A stretch of DNA of 64,000 nucleotides from contig NZ_FRAB01000010.1 in assembly GCF_900142195.1 (NCBI RefSeq), positions 124,001-188,000 on the forward strand, read 5' to 3'. The notes under the pieces are model-generated. The model was not told the DNA's origin, ran no database searches, and was given only the letters and a program-made list of their open reading frames with translations. A program made the translations under genes and the position numbers. The stretch is from Paraburkholderia terricola. GTDB lineage: Bacteria > Pseudomonadota > Gammaproteobacteria > Burkholderiales > Burkholderiaceae. Shown piece by piece: positions 1 to 8,488 of this stretch; position 1 is the first letter of the stretch, and every line of letters starts with the position of its first letter.

Positions 1-162
1 CAAAAAACGCATAGCGGCGCCGCGTTGCGCATGCTGAGCGAGTGGCTGCCTGGGCCTGCCGTCAGCGGCGTGTTGAAGCTGATCCGCTGGTTCGCGATCG
101 ATCTGCTCGACGCCGGCGTGGAACTCGATGTGCAAGCGCGCCGCGTCACGTATATGCATTGA
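1..162 (+). CDS. C-terminal end of an unidentified protein (partial)
   Basis: Frame 1 is open from the first base to a TGA at 160-162, giving the last 53 residues of a gene that starts outside the window. The tail has an amphipathic Leu/Trp-rich stretch (residues 9-40) and ends in VTYMH. No motif assigns a family. The stop lies 12 bases before the next start, with a GGAG ribosome-binding site between, so it is probably the upstream member of an operon with the phosphopantetheinyl transferase-like gene. Codon use matches the neighbours, so I believe it is coding, but I do not recognise the product. Confidence 0.6.
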   Translation, partial: QKTHSGAALRMLSEWLPGPAVSGVLKLIRWFAIDLLDAGVELDVQARRVTYMH

Positions 163-174
163 GGAGCGGAGCGC

Positions 175-1047
175 ATGCCGTTGGAACTGGAATCGGAATT
201 GGCGTCCGCGGCGCCGCCCGTGTCGAAGCATGCGCGGGACGCCGACAGCGGCAACCCACGCGCGGCCGACGTGGACGAGGCGTCCGTCCATGCCAGCGTC
301 GAACGCATCGCGCAGCCCGCGCGAATCGCTCGCGTCATCGCCTCCGCGGCCGCGCCCGCATTCCTATCGCACCCGCTGACGCGCCACTATCCGCGCAGCC
401 TTGCCGCGCCGCGCGCGGGCGAGCTGCATTTGTGGCGATTCCGCTGTGAATGGCTGCCCGTGCCGGTGCAGGAAGGCGACAGTTGGCTCTCGAAGACCGA
501 GCGCGAGCGCGCGCGGCTGCATCCGAACGCCGCGCTGCGCAAACGCTTTATCGTCGCGCGCGTGGTGGCGCGCTGGATCGTCGGGAATCTGTTCGACTGC
601 GAGCCTCGCAGCATCGATCTCCTGGACGACGGCGAAGAGAAGCTGCGCGCGCGTCATCCGCATGATGGCCGCGGCATCGTGATCGATATTGCGTATGGCG
701 GCATCTGGATCGTCGTCGGCATTGCGTCGACGGCGCTTGGGCTGAGCGTGATCGCGCCGTCGCCTGGCAATGCGATTGGCGAGCTGCCCGAAGCCTCACG
801 CCGGCATGCGCGCTACAGCAGCCTGTGCAATGCGTTGCGCCATGCGCCCGTCGATCTGGATGCGGACCTGCTCCTGAGCGATGCCACAGCGCACGCGTTC
901 GATCTCGCGGAGCATGGCCGCTGGCATGTGCTCGATCTGCCGATGCCCGGCAAGATTCGCGCGGCGGTCGCGCTCGCGCAGCCGGTCACGCAGGTGCATA
1001 CCTTTGGCTGGCCGAAGGCTTCGGCGTTTGATCCGGCGAACGCCTAG
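175..1047 (+). CDS. Degenerate Sfp/HetI-type phosphopantetheinyl transferase-like protein
   Basis: A 290-residue protein. Residues about 105-140 (LSKTERERARLH then KRFIVARVVARWIVGNLF) match the N-terminal half of Sfp-type 4'-phosphopantetheinyl transferases, which modify carrier proteins. The first 90 residues are an unrelated Ala-rich extension. Where the family has F-N-x-S-H-x-G and then G-V-D-x-E, this protein has VIDIAYGGIW and GLSVIAP, so the Mg2+-binding Asp and Glu are missing, and the W-x-x-K-E-A-x-x-K helix is not recognisable. It is therefore probably catalytically inactive. The start follows a GGAGCGGAG ribosome-binding site. Its 3' end overlaps by 4 bp the convergent, intact transferase gene. 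It could be a scaffold, or a paralogue decaying without frameshift. Confidence 0.65.
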   Translation: MPLELESELASAAPPVSKHARDADSGNPRAADVDEASVHASVERIAQPARIARVIASAAAPAFLSHPLTRHYPRSLAAPRAGELHLWRFRCEWLPVPVQEGDSWLSKTERERARLHPNAALRKRFIVARVVARWIVGNLFDCEPRSIDLLDDGEEKLRARHPHDGRGIVIDIAYGGIWIVVGIASTALGLSVIAPSPGNAIGELPEASRRHARYSSLCNALRHAPVDLDADLLLSDATAHAFDLAEHGRWHVLDLPMPGKIRAAVALAQPVTQVHTFGWPKASAFDPANA

Positions 1048-1739
1048 CCGCGCGTTTTCGCCGACCACGCCACGCACGCGGCATATCCATCCGGCGCCGC
1101 GATCCAGCACGCGGCAATCTCGCGCATGTCGTCCGCAATCCGGTTGCGCAGCGTCACTTGAGTACGCTCGCGCGGCAACACCGTCAAATGCTGCAACCCG
1201 CGCGTGATGCCCACCCCCGTCGTTTTTACGAGCGCTTCTTTCGCGACCCAGCCGTCGTAAAAGGCGTCGATCTGCTGGCTCATGTCCAGACGCTCGATCC
1301 ACGCGGCCTCGTCTGGCGCGAGCGTCAACGACGCAATCGAACGCCAATCGAATTCATCGCTGCGCTGCTCGATGTCCACGCCGACGCGCCGAACCGCCGA
1401 CATCGCGATGAGCCCATGCGCGCCCGCATGCGATACGTTGAAGTCGTACGCATTGGAATCCGCGAGACGGGGACGGCGGTTTGCATCGGGCGTAAAACGG
1501 ACGGCGTTAGCCGCGATGCCGAGCCGCGGCGCAAGTTGCTCACGCAGCGCGACGCGAACGCTCGCAAAGCGCAATGCATCCTCATGGCGGCGGAAGTTGC
1601 CGGCACGCGCGCGCTCGTCGCCGCTGAGCGGTGCGAAGGCCGCGTCATCCAGCGACGCGGCGAAAGCGAAATCGACCCGCCACAACATCATGTCGGACGG
1701 GCCCTCGTGCGGCAATGGAACAGCTTCGATCGAATACAT
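1044..1739 (-). CDS. 4'-phosphopantetheinyl transferase, Sfp superfamily
   Basis: The enzyme moves the phosphopantetheine arm of CoA to a Ser of acyl- or peptidyl-carrier proteins in the cytoplasm. All family motifs are present in order: LSGDERARAGNF, RFASVRVALREQL, FNVSHAG, VGVDIEQ (metal-binding D and E) and WVAKEALVKTTGVGI. The length (231 residues from the ATG at 1739) suits the Sfp/EntD-like group. The reading frame extends upstream to a TTG at 1778, but MYSIEAV is the first ATG; neither start has a strong ribosome-binding site. It converges on the degenerate relative. Its client carrier proteins are not in the window; the partial gene at the left edge may belong to such a pathway. Confidence 0.9.
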   Translation of the reverse strand: MYSIEAVPLPHEGPSDMMLWRVDFAFAASLDDAAFAPLSGDERARAGNFRRHEDALRFASVRVALREQLAPRLGIAANAVRFTPDANRRPRLADSNAYDFNVSHAGAHGLIAMSAVRRVGVDIEQRSDEFDWRSIASLTLAPDEAAWIERLDMSQQIDAFYDGWVAKEALVKTTGVGITRGLQHLTVLPRERTQVTLRNRIADDMREIAACWIAAPDGYAACVAWSAKTRG

Positions 1740-1822
1740 CGCAAAGGTTCGGACGTGATACACGCGCTCGCAAGGCAATAATCGCGACTCTACCCGAACT
1801 GACGCCCGAAGCCACTCGATCT

Positions 1823-3151
1823 TTAGATGCGCTTCATCTCCTTCGGCACGCCGATCAGCAATGCAGCGCCGCTGACGAACAGCAACGCGGTCAACACATA
1901 AAGCGCGTTATCCATGCTGCCGGTGTGCGTCTTGATGAGACCGATCACCCAAGGGCTCACGATGCCGCTCGTAATGCCGATGCTGCTGATCAACGCAATC
2001 CCGGCCGCGGCCACGGTGCCCGACAGATAGCTCGACGGCACGGTCCAGAAGATCGGCAGGGCGGCGAAGATCAACACCGCGGCCAGCGAGAGAATCGCGA
2101 GCATCGCCGGGAAACTGCTCAGATGCAGCGTCAACAGCGAGAGTGCGATGCCACCGCCGATCGTGCACGCCGCAAAATGGCGGCGGCGTTCGCCGCGGCG
2201 ATCCGAGTGACGCGCAATCAGAATCAGCCCCACCGCGCCGACAGCGTTCGGAACCACGCTATACAGGCTGATCGCCAATACGTCGTGAATGCCGAAGTCG
2301 CGAATCATCAGCGGCATCCAGAAGCTCAGCGTCAACGACGCACACGTCAGCGAGAAATAGATGAACGCGAACAGATAAACCCGCGGATTGCGCAGCGCCT
2401 GCATGAGCGCACGCGACGAATGCGCGTCGGAGATCGGCCGGCGGTCCTCGTCACGTTGCGCGATCAGTTGCGCTTTTTCGTCGGCGTTGAGCCAGCTTGC
2501 GTGCTGCGGGCCGTCCACCAGATAGAACGCCGCGATCAGACCCAGCACGATGGCGGGCGCACCTTCGATGATGAACATCCACTGCCAGCCGAACATGCCC
2601 CACACGCCGCCCATGTCGCGCATGATCCAGCCGGACACCAGTCCGCCGAGCACGCCGGCCACCGCGACGCCCGCGAAGAAGATCGACAGCACCGCCGCGC
2701 GCCTGCGCGCCGGATACCAGTAAGTCAGATACAGCACGATGCCGGGAAAGAAACCGGCTTCGAATACGCCCAGCATGAAGCGCAGCAAATAGAAGTGCGC
2801 GGGCTTCGATACGAGCATCATGCCGACCGACGCGACGCCCCACAGCAGCATGATCCGCGTGAACGTGCGGCGTGCGCCGAAACGCGCGAGCAGCAAGTTG
2901 CTCGGCACTTCGCAGAGCACGTAGCCGACGTAGAACACCGCCGCGCCGAGACCGTACATTGCGTCGCTAAAACCGAGGTCGTGCTTCATCTGCAATTGCG
3001 CGAAGCCGATATTGATGCGGTCGAGAAACGACACCACGTAGCAGACGAATAGAAACGGAATGATCCGCAGCGAGACCTTGCGATACAGCAGATCGTCGTG
3101 CGCAGCGGCGGATGCGCCCGGCTTGAGCGCGGGGGCGAGGGATTGGCTCAT
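1823..3151 (-). CDS. MFS transporter, anion:cation symporter family
   Basis: A 442-residue inner-membrane protein with about 12 hydrophobic helices. The N-terminal part (RIIPFLFVCYVVSFLDRINI, then GLGAAVFYVGYVLCEVPSNL) is the signature of the ACS/phthalate permease branch of the major facilitator superfamily, which imports organic anions such as hydroxylated aromatic acids or tartrate by proton symport. A GGAGAT ribosome-binding site precedes the ATG. It is the last gene of a co-directional set with the metallo-hydrolase, FAD monooxygenase and DUF2783 genes. I infer that it imports the substrate of that monooxygenase, but the sequence does not identify the substrate. Confidence 0.85.
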   Translation of the reverse strand: MSQSLAPALKPGASAAAHDDLLYRKVSLRIIPFLFVCYVVSFLDRINIGFAQLQMKHDLGFSDAMYGLGAAVFYVGYVLCEVPSNLLLARFGARRTFTRIMLLWGVASVGMMLVSKPAHFYLLRFMLGVFEAGFFPGIVLYLTYWYPARRRAAVLSIFFAGVAVAGVLGGLVSGWIMRDMGGVWGMFGWQWMFIIEGAPAIVLGLIAAFYLVDGPQHASWLNADEKAQLIAQRDEDRRPISDAHSSRALMQALRNPRVYLFAFIYFSLTCASLTLSFWMPLMIRDFGIHDVLAISLYSVVPNAVGAVGLILIARHSDRRGERRRHFAACTIGGGIALSLLTLHLSSFPAMLAILSLAAVLIFAALPIFWTVPSSYLSGTVAAAGIALISSIGITSGIVSPWVIGLIKTHTGSMDNALYVLTALLFVSGAALLIGVPKEMKRI

Positions 3152-3334
3152 CGGTTATCTCCAAACGTGAGGGTCCAACGGACCCGCTGGGTCCGGCGTC
3201 TTGATGCGCCGCGTTGTGTCTTCTGCTGGAACGGCAGGCGTTGGCGCGGATGCGCAGCGCTGCCGTGGTGGAATGCGCGTGAGCTTTGAAATGGCCACGC
3301 GCGTGCTTGCTCTCCTGATCGCTACGTTGCCGGT

Positions 3335-3571
3335 TTACGCCGCCAAGGGATGCGCTTCGCCGCCGCGCGGCGACGTGTCTGCCGCGCCTTCGTGCGCGTA
3401 ACGCATGGCTTCGAGCAGCGTCGCGTGATCGCCGATATGGTTGGCGAGCAACAGGATCAGTTGCGCATTGGCCGACTGGCTCTGCGCGTCGTCCAGATCG
3501 CGATGCATGTCGATCAGCGCCTCGTAGAAATCGTCGGGGCGTTCGAGATTGGGTTGCGTGTTCAGTGCCAT
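3335..3571 (-). CDS. DUF2783 family small protein
   Basis: A 78-residue protein with the DUF2783 pattern: DDFYEALIDMHRDL followed by NAQLILLLANHIGD and a short helix (LLEAMRYA). It has no signal peptide or membrane segment and is predicted to be a small helical cytoplasmic protein. AGGAGA lies just before the ATG. It sits 44 bp downstream of the FAD monooxygenase gene. From memory, DUF2783 genes recur beside such flavoproteins, which suggests an accessory or subunit role. No biochemical function can be derived from the sequence. Confidence 0.8.
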   Translation of the reverse strand: MALNTQPNLERPDDFYEALIDMHRDLDDAQSQSANAQLILLLANHIGDHATLLEAMRYAHEGAADTSPRGGEAHPLAA

Positions 3572-3615
3572 GTTCGTCTCCTGCTATTTTCTAATCGTGC
3601 TTTTGCGTGCTGTTT

Positions 3616-5325
3616 TCAGGCTGTGCCTTCGACGCACAATGCGCGCTTCAATGCATGCGCCACGGCGTTCACGTCGAGTTGCCGCCAACGCGCGCAGACG
3701 TGCTGGTCCGGGCGGATCAGATAGAACGTGCCGGGTTTCGCGTCGTAGCGCGCGCTTGCAAGACCTTCGGCGTCGTGCAGGATTTGCACGCCGGCGGAGG
3801 ACGTGGCCTTTGCATTGCCGCTCGTCACTACGACGAGCTTCAACGGAATCGGGCTCGCTTGCAACGCATCCAACGCGGCCTGCGTCGCGGGATCGATGCC
3901 TTGCTCACCGCGGAACAACACGCCGGTGAACTGCTGGCCGAGTTGCCGCAACAGCCACGCCGGTTGTCCTTCCTGCTGCACAGGCGCATCGACGCACGAC
4001 GCGCCCGGCACCATCGCGCCTTCGAAGCTGTCGCTGTCCGCGGTATTCAGCGGGGAATCGCGCAATACCGCCGGCACGGAGAGCCGGCCGCTATTCGTCA
4101 ACTGCTGCGCAAACGGATGATGGCGCGAGAGCTTCAGCACGGCGTCGCGGAACACGCGGCTCACCGGGCTTTTCGGCGTAATGAAATCGGTTGAGCGCGT
4201 GGAGTTGCGGATGTTCTCGTCGGCGGCGAATTCGCGCTCGCTTGCATAGGTATCGAGCAAGGTGTCCGGCGCTTTGCCTTCGAGCACCATCGCCAGTTTC
4301 CAGGCGAGATTTTCGGCGTCCTGTACGCCGCTATTCGCGCCGCGCGCGCCGAACGGCGACACGCCATGCGCGGAATCGCCCGCGAACAGCACGTTGCCGT
4401 GCCGGAAACGCTCCATGCGCAAGCACGAAAACGTATAGACGCTCACCCATTCCAGTTCGAACTTCGCGTCCGGTCCGAGCAAGGCGCGCACGCGCGGAAT
4501 CACGCGCTCCGGCGTTTTTTCCAGCATAGGGTCGGCGTCCCAGCCGAGCTGGAAATCGATCCGCCACACGTTGTCCGGTTGACGATGCAACAAGACCGAC
4601 TGATTCGGATGAAACGGCGGATCGAACCAGAACCAGCGCTCGGTCGGAAAGTCGGCTTCCATTTTCACGTCGGCAATCAGGAAGCGGTCTTTGAACGTGA
4701 CGCCCTTGCTGTCGAGTCCCAGCAGATTGCGGATCGGACTGCGCGAACCGTCGGCGGCGACGACATAACGGCCGCGCAGATCATATGGACCGTCGGGTGT
4801 GTCGATCGTCAGCGTGACGCCGGCGTCTTGAGCACCCGGCACGCCGTTCTGCGCTACACCGACAACCTTGCTCTTCCAGCGGATTTCGATGTTCGGCATT
4901 TCCTGCGCGCGTTCGAGCAGGAAACCTTCGACGTAATACTGTTGAAGGTTGATGAACGCGGGCCGATTGTGACCCGCCTCCGGTTGCAGATTGAACGTGT
5001 ACACCAGTTCGTCCTTCAGGAACACCTTGCCGACATTCCAGCTAATGCCCTTGTCCACCATGCGCTGACCGCAGCCCAGGCGATCGAAGATATCGAGCGA
5101 GCGCTTCGAGAAACAGATCGCCCGCGAACCAGTGGACAGCGAGCAATCGTCGTCGACCAGCACGACCGGCACGCCCTGCTGCGCGAGGTCGATCGCGGTG
5201 GCGAGACCCACCGGGCCCGCGCCGACCACGATCACGGGATAGGCCGCCTGGTCCGCGCCGCCGCGCTCGGATTGCTCGCGGCACGGCTTGTATTCGAACG
5301 ACAGCGTCTGGTAGTTGGTGCTCAT
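3616..5325 (-). CDS. FAD-dependent aromatic monooxygenase (class A flavoprotein)
   Basis: A 569-residue PheA/MhpA-like flavin hydroxylase. It has the N-terminal dinucleotide fold IVVGAGPVGLATAIDLAQ (about residues 32-50), the arginine-containing STGSRAICFSKRSL segment, and the second FAD motif GDSAHGVSPFGARGANSGVQD near residue 320. The C-terminal thioredoxin-like region is typical of the 3-(3-hydroxyphenyl)propionate/phenol hydroxylase group. Such enzymes use NAD(P)H and O2 to hydroxylate an aromatic ring. A GGAGAC ribosome-binding site precedes the ATG. The gene lies 36 bp after the metallo-hydrolase gene and before DUF2783 and the MFS transporter. No ring-cleavage enzyme is in the window, so the substrate is unknown. 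Confidence 0.85.
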   Translation of the reverse strand: MSTNYQTLSFEYKPCREQSERGGADQAAYPVIVVGAGPVGLATAIDLAQQGVPVVLVDDDCSLSTGSRAICFSKRSLDIFDRLGCGQRMVDKGISWNVGKVFLKDELVYTFNLQPEAGHNRPAFINLQQYYVEGFLLERAQEMPNIEIRWKSKVVGVAQNGVPGAQDAGVTLTIDTPDGPYDLRGRYVVAADGSRSPIRNLLGLDSKGVTFKDRFLIADVKMEADFPTERWFWFDPPFHPNQSVLLHRQPDNVWRIDFQLGWDADPMLEKTPERVIPRVRALLGPDAKFELEWVSVYTFSCLRMERFRHGNVLFAGDSAHGVSPFGARGANSGVQDAENLAWKLAMVLEGKAPDTLLDTYASEREFAADENIRNSTRSTDFITPKSPVSRVFRDAVLKLSRHHPFAQQLTNSGRLSVPAVLRDSPLNTADSDSFEGAMVPGASCVDAPVQQEGQPAWLLRQLGQQFTGVLFRGEQGIDPATQAALDALQASPIPLKLVVVTSGNAKATSSAGVQILHDAEGLASARYDAKPGTFYLIRPDQHVCARWRQLDVNAVAHALKRALCVEGTA

Positions 5326-5361
5326 GTTGTGTCTCCGTCCTTCTCTGGTGCGCTTTTCTTA

Positions 5362-6321
5362 TCAGGCTTGCAGCGCGTCCCACATTTCCTTGTCGCGCTG
5401 CGCGGTCCAGATGCGCGGATGCGTGATGCCGCTGGCTTCGTCGAACGCACGCGAGACGTCGAACGGCAGGCAATGCTCATAGATGAACACATGGCCGAAC
5501 TTCGGATCCATCGCCTTGCGCGTGTGCGCCATCGCGGCCTTCAGATCGAGCTTCTGTTCGACGGCTTCACGGCCCTGTTGCAGCAGCGTGGTGACGAAGT
5601 CCTTCGTGTAATCAAGGCCTTTGTCGACGTCTTCCGGCGTGGTCAGCGCGGGGCCGCGGCCCGGCACCAGCTTGTCCGCTTTCAGCGCGCGCAGCGCTTC
5701 GAGCGTGTCCGGCCATTGTTCGAGCTGTGCGTCGCCGCAATAACACGCCGCGTCGTATTCCACGAGGTCACCGGAGAACAGCACCTTCTGCGACGGCAGC
5801 CACACCACCGTGTCGCCCTTGGTATGGCCGGCGCCCAGATGCGCGATGCGCACTTCGAGCTTGCCGAGGAACAGTGTCATTTCCTTTTCGAACACGAGCG
5901 TCGGCCACGTCAAACCGGGCACCGTTTCGACGCCGGCGAACAAACGCGGGAAGCGTTCGATTTCCGATTTCATATCCGCTTCGCCGCGCTCGACGATCAT
6001 TTCGTAGGTGCCACGGCTTGCGATCACCTCTTGCGCGCCTTCCTTGAAATACGCGGAGGCGCCGAGCACGCGCACCGCGTGGTAATGCGAGAGCACGACG
6101 TATTTGATCGGTTTATCCGTGACGCTGCGGATGCGGGCGATGAGGTCTTGCGCCATCGCCGGCGTGGCGGTGGTGTCGACGATCAGCACGCCGTCGTCGC
6201 CGATGATCACGCCGGAATTCGGATCGCCCTCGGCGGTGTACGCGTAGGCGTTCTCGGACAATTGCGTCCACGTGACTTTCTTGACTTCCAGATCGGCCTG
6301 GGATGCGAATGCCTTTGCCAT
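5362..6321 (-). CDS. MBL-fold metallo-hydrolase with an altered metal site
   Basis: 319 residues from the ATG at 6321, chosen because GGGAGAC precedes it; the frame extends upstream without a signal. The beta-lactamase fold is visible: VIIGDDGVLIVDT, SHYHAVRVLG (79-84 region), AHLGAGHTKGD (H166) and LFSGDLVEY (D185). The usual H-x-H-x-D-H has become H79-Y-H81-A-V83-R84, and the last histidine (PGHG) is R222 in VPGRGPAL, so the Zn2 ligands are lost while the Zn1 set H79/H81/H166 and bridging D185 remain. It is the first gene of the monooxygenase operon. A hydrolase or lyase acting on a pathway intermediate is plausible; the substrate is unknown. Confidence 0.85.
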   Translation of the reverse strand: MAKAFASQADLEVKKVTWTQLSENAYAYTAEGDPNSGVIIGDDGVLIVDTTATPAMAQDLIARIRSVTDKPIKYVVLSHYHAVRVLGASAYFKEGAQEVIASRGTYEMIVERGEADMKSEIERFPRLFAGVETVPGLTWPTLVFEKEMTLFLGKLEVRIAHLGAGHTKGDTVVWLPSQKVLFSGDLVEYDAACYCGDAQLEQWPDTLEALRALKADKLVPGRGPALTTPEDVDKGLDYTKDFVTTLLQQGREAVEQKLDLKAAMAHTRKAMDPKFGHVFIYEHCLPFDVSRAFDEASGITHPRIWTAQRDKEMWDALQA

Positions 6322-6480
6322 GCTTGTCTCCCTCGAGAATTGGATATGAGGCGAGACGGCCGACCGCGCGCGACTGCGCTGGCTGCGGTATTGGAGGATT
6401 GTCTCGCCCCGTTTTGACTCTGTGACTGCGCCGGTATGTCGGGGTGAATGCATCTTATGGCTGCGTCTGTTTATTTGTCA

Positions 6481-6500
6481 ATAGCGAAGTGTATCGCTAT
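6481..6500. promoter_or_regulatory. Inverted repeat, candidate IclR operator
   Basis: ATAGCGA (6481-6487), six spacer bases, then TCGCTAT (6494-6500) is a perfect 7-bp inverted repeat. It lies between the divergent metallo-hydrolase operon (ATG at 6321) and the first IclR gene (ATG at 6524). IclR proteins bind short palindromes in such divergent regions, so this is the natural operator candidate for one or both tandem regulators. It is only 23 bp from the IclR start, which suits autorepression. Confidence 0.5.
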
Positions 6501-6523
6501 ACGCAAATTCATCGCGGACTAAG

Positions 6524-7456
6524 ATGAAAGCAGGAAGACGCACGCCTTCGGTTAACATGAACCCTTTTTCACAGACGAGCGCGGGTGTGAGCAAAGCAGC
6601 GAAACCAGCCACCGGCAAAGGCGCCCGCGGCAACGAGACGGCGGACGGCGGCAAGACGCAGCGCGGCATTCAGAGCGTCGAGGTCGGTGGCCGCGTGTTG
6701 CTGGCGCTCGCGCAGGCGCGCGGTCCGCTGGCGTTGTCGGATCTCGCCGCCGCCGCACAGATCGCGCCGGGGCAGGCGCATGCGTATCTGGTGAGTTTGA
6801 GCCGCTTAGGTCTGATCAAACGCGATGAGTTATCCGGCCGATACGAACCGGGGCCGCTTTCCTTGCGGCTCGGTTTGCTGCATCTGGAGAATCAGCCGGC
6901 GTTTCGCGCCGCCGTGCCGCGCGCGGCGGCGTTGGCCGAAGCGATCGGCTTGAGCGTCGCGATTTGCATTGCGGGGCCGCAAGGGCCGACCATCGTTCGC
7001 TATGAACATGCGGGGTTTCCGTTGCACGTAAATCTGCATGTGGGCACGGTGATGTCGCTGCCGGCCACGTCGACGGGTCGCGTATTTTGCGCTTATCTGC
7101 CGCGCGAGGCGGTTGAGGCGATGTGGGCGAATCAGTCGGGCGGGGCGTCGTCAGGGAAAATCGCGGCCATGATGCCAGCCAATGAACGCGCCGCTTTCGG
7201 GGCCACGCTGGCCGCGATTCGCACGCGCGGACTGGAAACCAGCGTGGATGCGCCGAGTCCGGGCATCAGCAGTTTGAGTGCGCCGGTGCTGGATACCGAC
7301 GGCCGCTTATCGCTCGCGTTGACCGTGATCGGCTCGACCGGCGCGATCGACGTCGCGGCCGATGGTGCGATCGCTCGCGCCTTGCTCGCCGCGGCTCATG
7401 ACATCGGCGCCGAGTTGGCGGCAGCGCCTTCCTTATTGGCTACTTCCGCATCGTGA
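6524..7456 (+). CDS. IclR-family transcriptional regulator 1
   Basis: A 310-residue regulator with the IclR winged-helix N-terminus (GIQSVEVGGRVLLALAQARG, then LSDLAAAAQIAPGQAHAYLVSL) and the effector domain (PTIVRYEHAGFPLHVNLHVGTVMSLPATSTGRVF). The first ATG is 6524; an in-frame ATG at 6557 is an alternative, and neither has a strong ribosome-binding site. It is transcribed away from the monooxygenase operon and is its likely repressor or activator, responding to an aromatic or organic acid. It ends inside the start of a second IclR gene (GTGA overlap at 7453-7456), so the two should be co-translated. Confidence 0.9.
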   Translation: MKAGRRTPSVNMNPFSQTSAGVSKAAKPATGKGARGNETADGGKTQRGIQSVEVGGRVLLALAQARGPLALSDLAAAAQIAPGQAHAYLVSLSRLGLIKRDELSGRYEPGPLSLRLGLLHLENQPAFRAAVPRAAALAEAIGLSVAICIAGPQGPTIVRYEHAGFPLHVNLHVGTVMSLPATSTGRVFCAYLPREAVEAMWANQSGGASSGKIAAMMPANERAAFGATLAAIRTRGLETSVDAPSPGISSLSAPVLDTDGRLSLALTVIGSTGAIDVAADGAIARALLAAAHDIGAELAAAPSLLATSAS

Positions 7457-8355
7457 CTGATTCTCCCGACACTTCTCACACCGCCGCCGCTTCCACGGAT
7501 ACGAAACCGCAGCGCGGCATTCAATCGCTCGATAGCACGGGCGAGTTGCTCGCGGCGCTGGTCGCGGCCGCGCGGCCCTTGACCTTGCGCGACCTGGCGG
7601 CGGCTGCGGGCATGCCGCCCGCGAAGGCGTTTCCGCATCTGGTGAGTCTGCTGAAAATCGGCTTGCTCGATCGCGATGCGGCGGGCTGTTTCCAGGCGGG
7701 GCCGCTTGCGCTGGAGCTTGGGTTGATCGGCTTGCAGCGCTTGTCGCCGACGCGGGAGGCCGAGCCGGAAGTGGTGGAACTGGCGGCGTCGACGGGGATG
7801 AGCGTCGCGATGGCCGTGCTCGGGCCGCTCGGGCCAACCGTCGTGCGGCTCGAGGAATCGGCGCGGCCGCTGCATGTGAGCTTGCGGGTCGGCACCGTGA
7901 TGTCGCTGGTGAATACGGCGATTGGACGCGTGTTCGCGGCCTATGTCGCGGACGATGTGCGCGTTGGGCTGTTGGCGCAGGATCATTTGCGGCTGGCGGG
8001 GGCTCACGCTGCCGAGGTTTTCGTGGGGAAGGTGCTTGACGATCCGGCGGCGCTGAAAGGCGCGGGTCGTAAGAACGCCGCGCCACCGCTGCCGCAGTTG
8101 AGCAAAGCCTACGCGCAGCGCCTTGCGCAGATCCGCGCGGACGGCATCGATACTGCCCTCAGCCGACCTGTGCCTGGTATCGACACGCTGGCCGCGCCGG
8201 TGTTCGACCATACCGGCAGCATTTGCCTCGTGCTCGCGCTGATGGGGCCGAGCGGCAGCTTCGATAGCGAGCCGGCCGGTGCGCCAGCGCAGACGTTGCG
8301 GGCGGCGGCGTTGAGGTTGTCGCGGCGGTTTGGGTGGATGGCGGGGGCGGGGTGA
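7453..8355 (+). CDS. IclR-family transcriptional regulator 2 (tandem paralogue)
   Basis: 300 residues. The GTG start at 7453 overlaps the TGA of the preceding IclR gene. It shares with that neighbour the layout QRGIQSL-DSTGELLAAL, LTLRDLAAAAGMPPAKAFPHLVSL, GPTVVRLEESARPLHVSLRVGTVMSL and the closing PGIDTLAAPVFDHTG. The clear similarity and the overlap point to a tandem duplication followed by divergence. It could form heteromers with regulator 1 or sense a second compound. Between the two halves of the effector domain it carries an insert of about 20 residues (around GKVLDDPAALKGAGRKNAA) absent from regulator 1. Confidence 0.88.
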   Translation: MTDSPDTSHTAAASTDTKPQRGIQSLDSTGELLAALVAAARPLTLRDLAAAAGMPPAKAFPHLVSLLKIGLLDRDAAGCFQAGPLALELGLIGLQRLSPTREAEPEVVELAASTGMSVAMAVLGPLGPTVVRLEESARPLHVSLRVGTVMSLVNTAIGRVFAAYVADDVRVGLLAQDHLRLAGAHAAEVFVGKVLDDPAALKGAGRKNAAPPLPQLSKAYAQRLAQIRADGIDTALSRPVPGIDTLAAPVFDHTGSICLVLALMGPSGSFDSEPAGAPAQTLRAAALRLSRRFGWMAGAG

Positions 8356-8488
8356 ACGCTTGCCAGGCAGGCGGTGGCTGGCGGAAACAATCGTTTTGGC
8401 AGTCGAATAATCGAATGGCGTAAACCGCACCCTTCTCACACGGCTGGCTCACTCATTCCGAACAACCGACTAAACGCCACTCACCGCA

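Noticed and set aside
4366-6417. A 683-codon plus-strand frame across the FAD monooxygenase and MBL genes
   Set aside because: It is the antisense shadow of two well-supported genes; its composition is His/Arg-rich with no domain.
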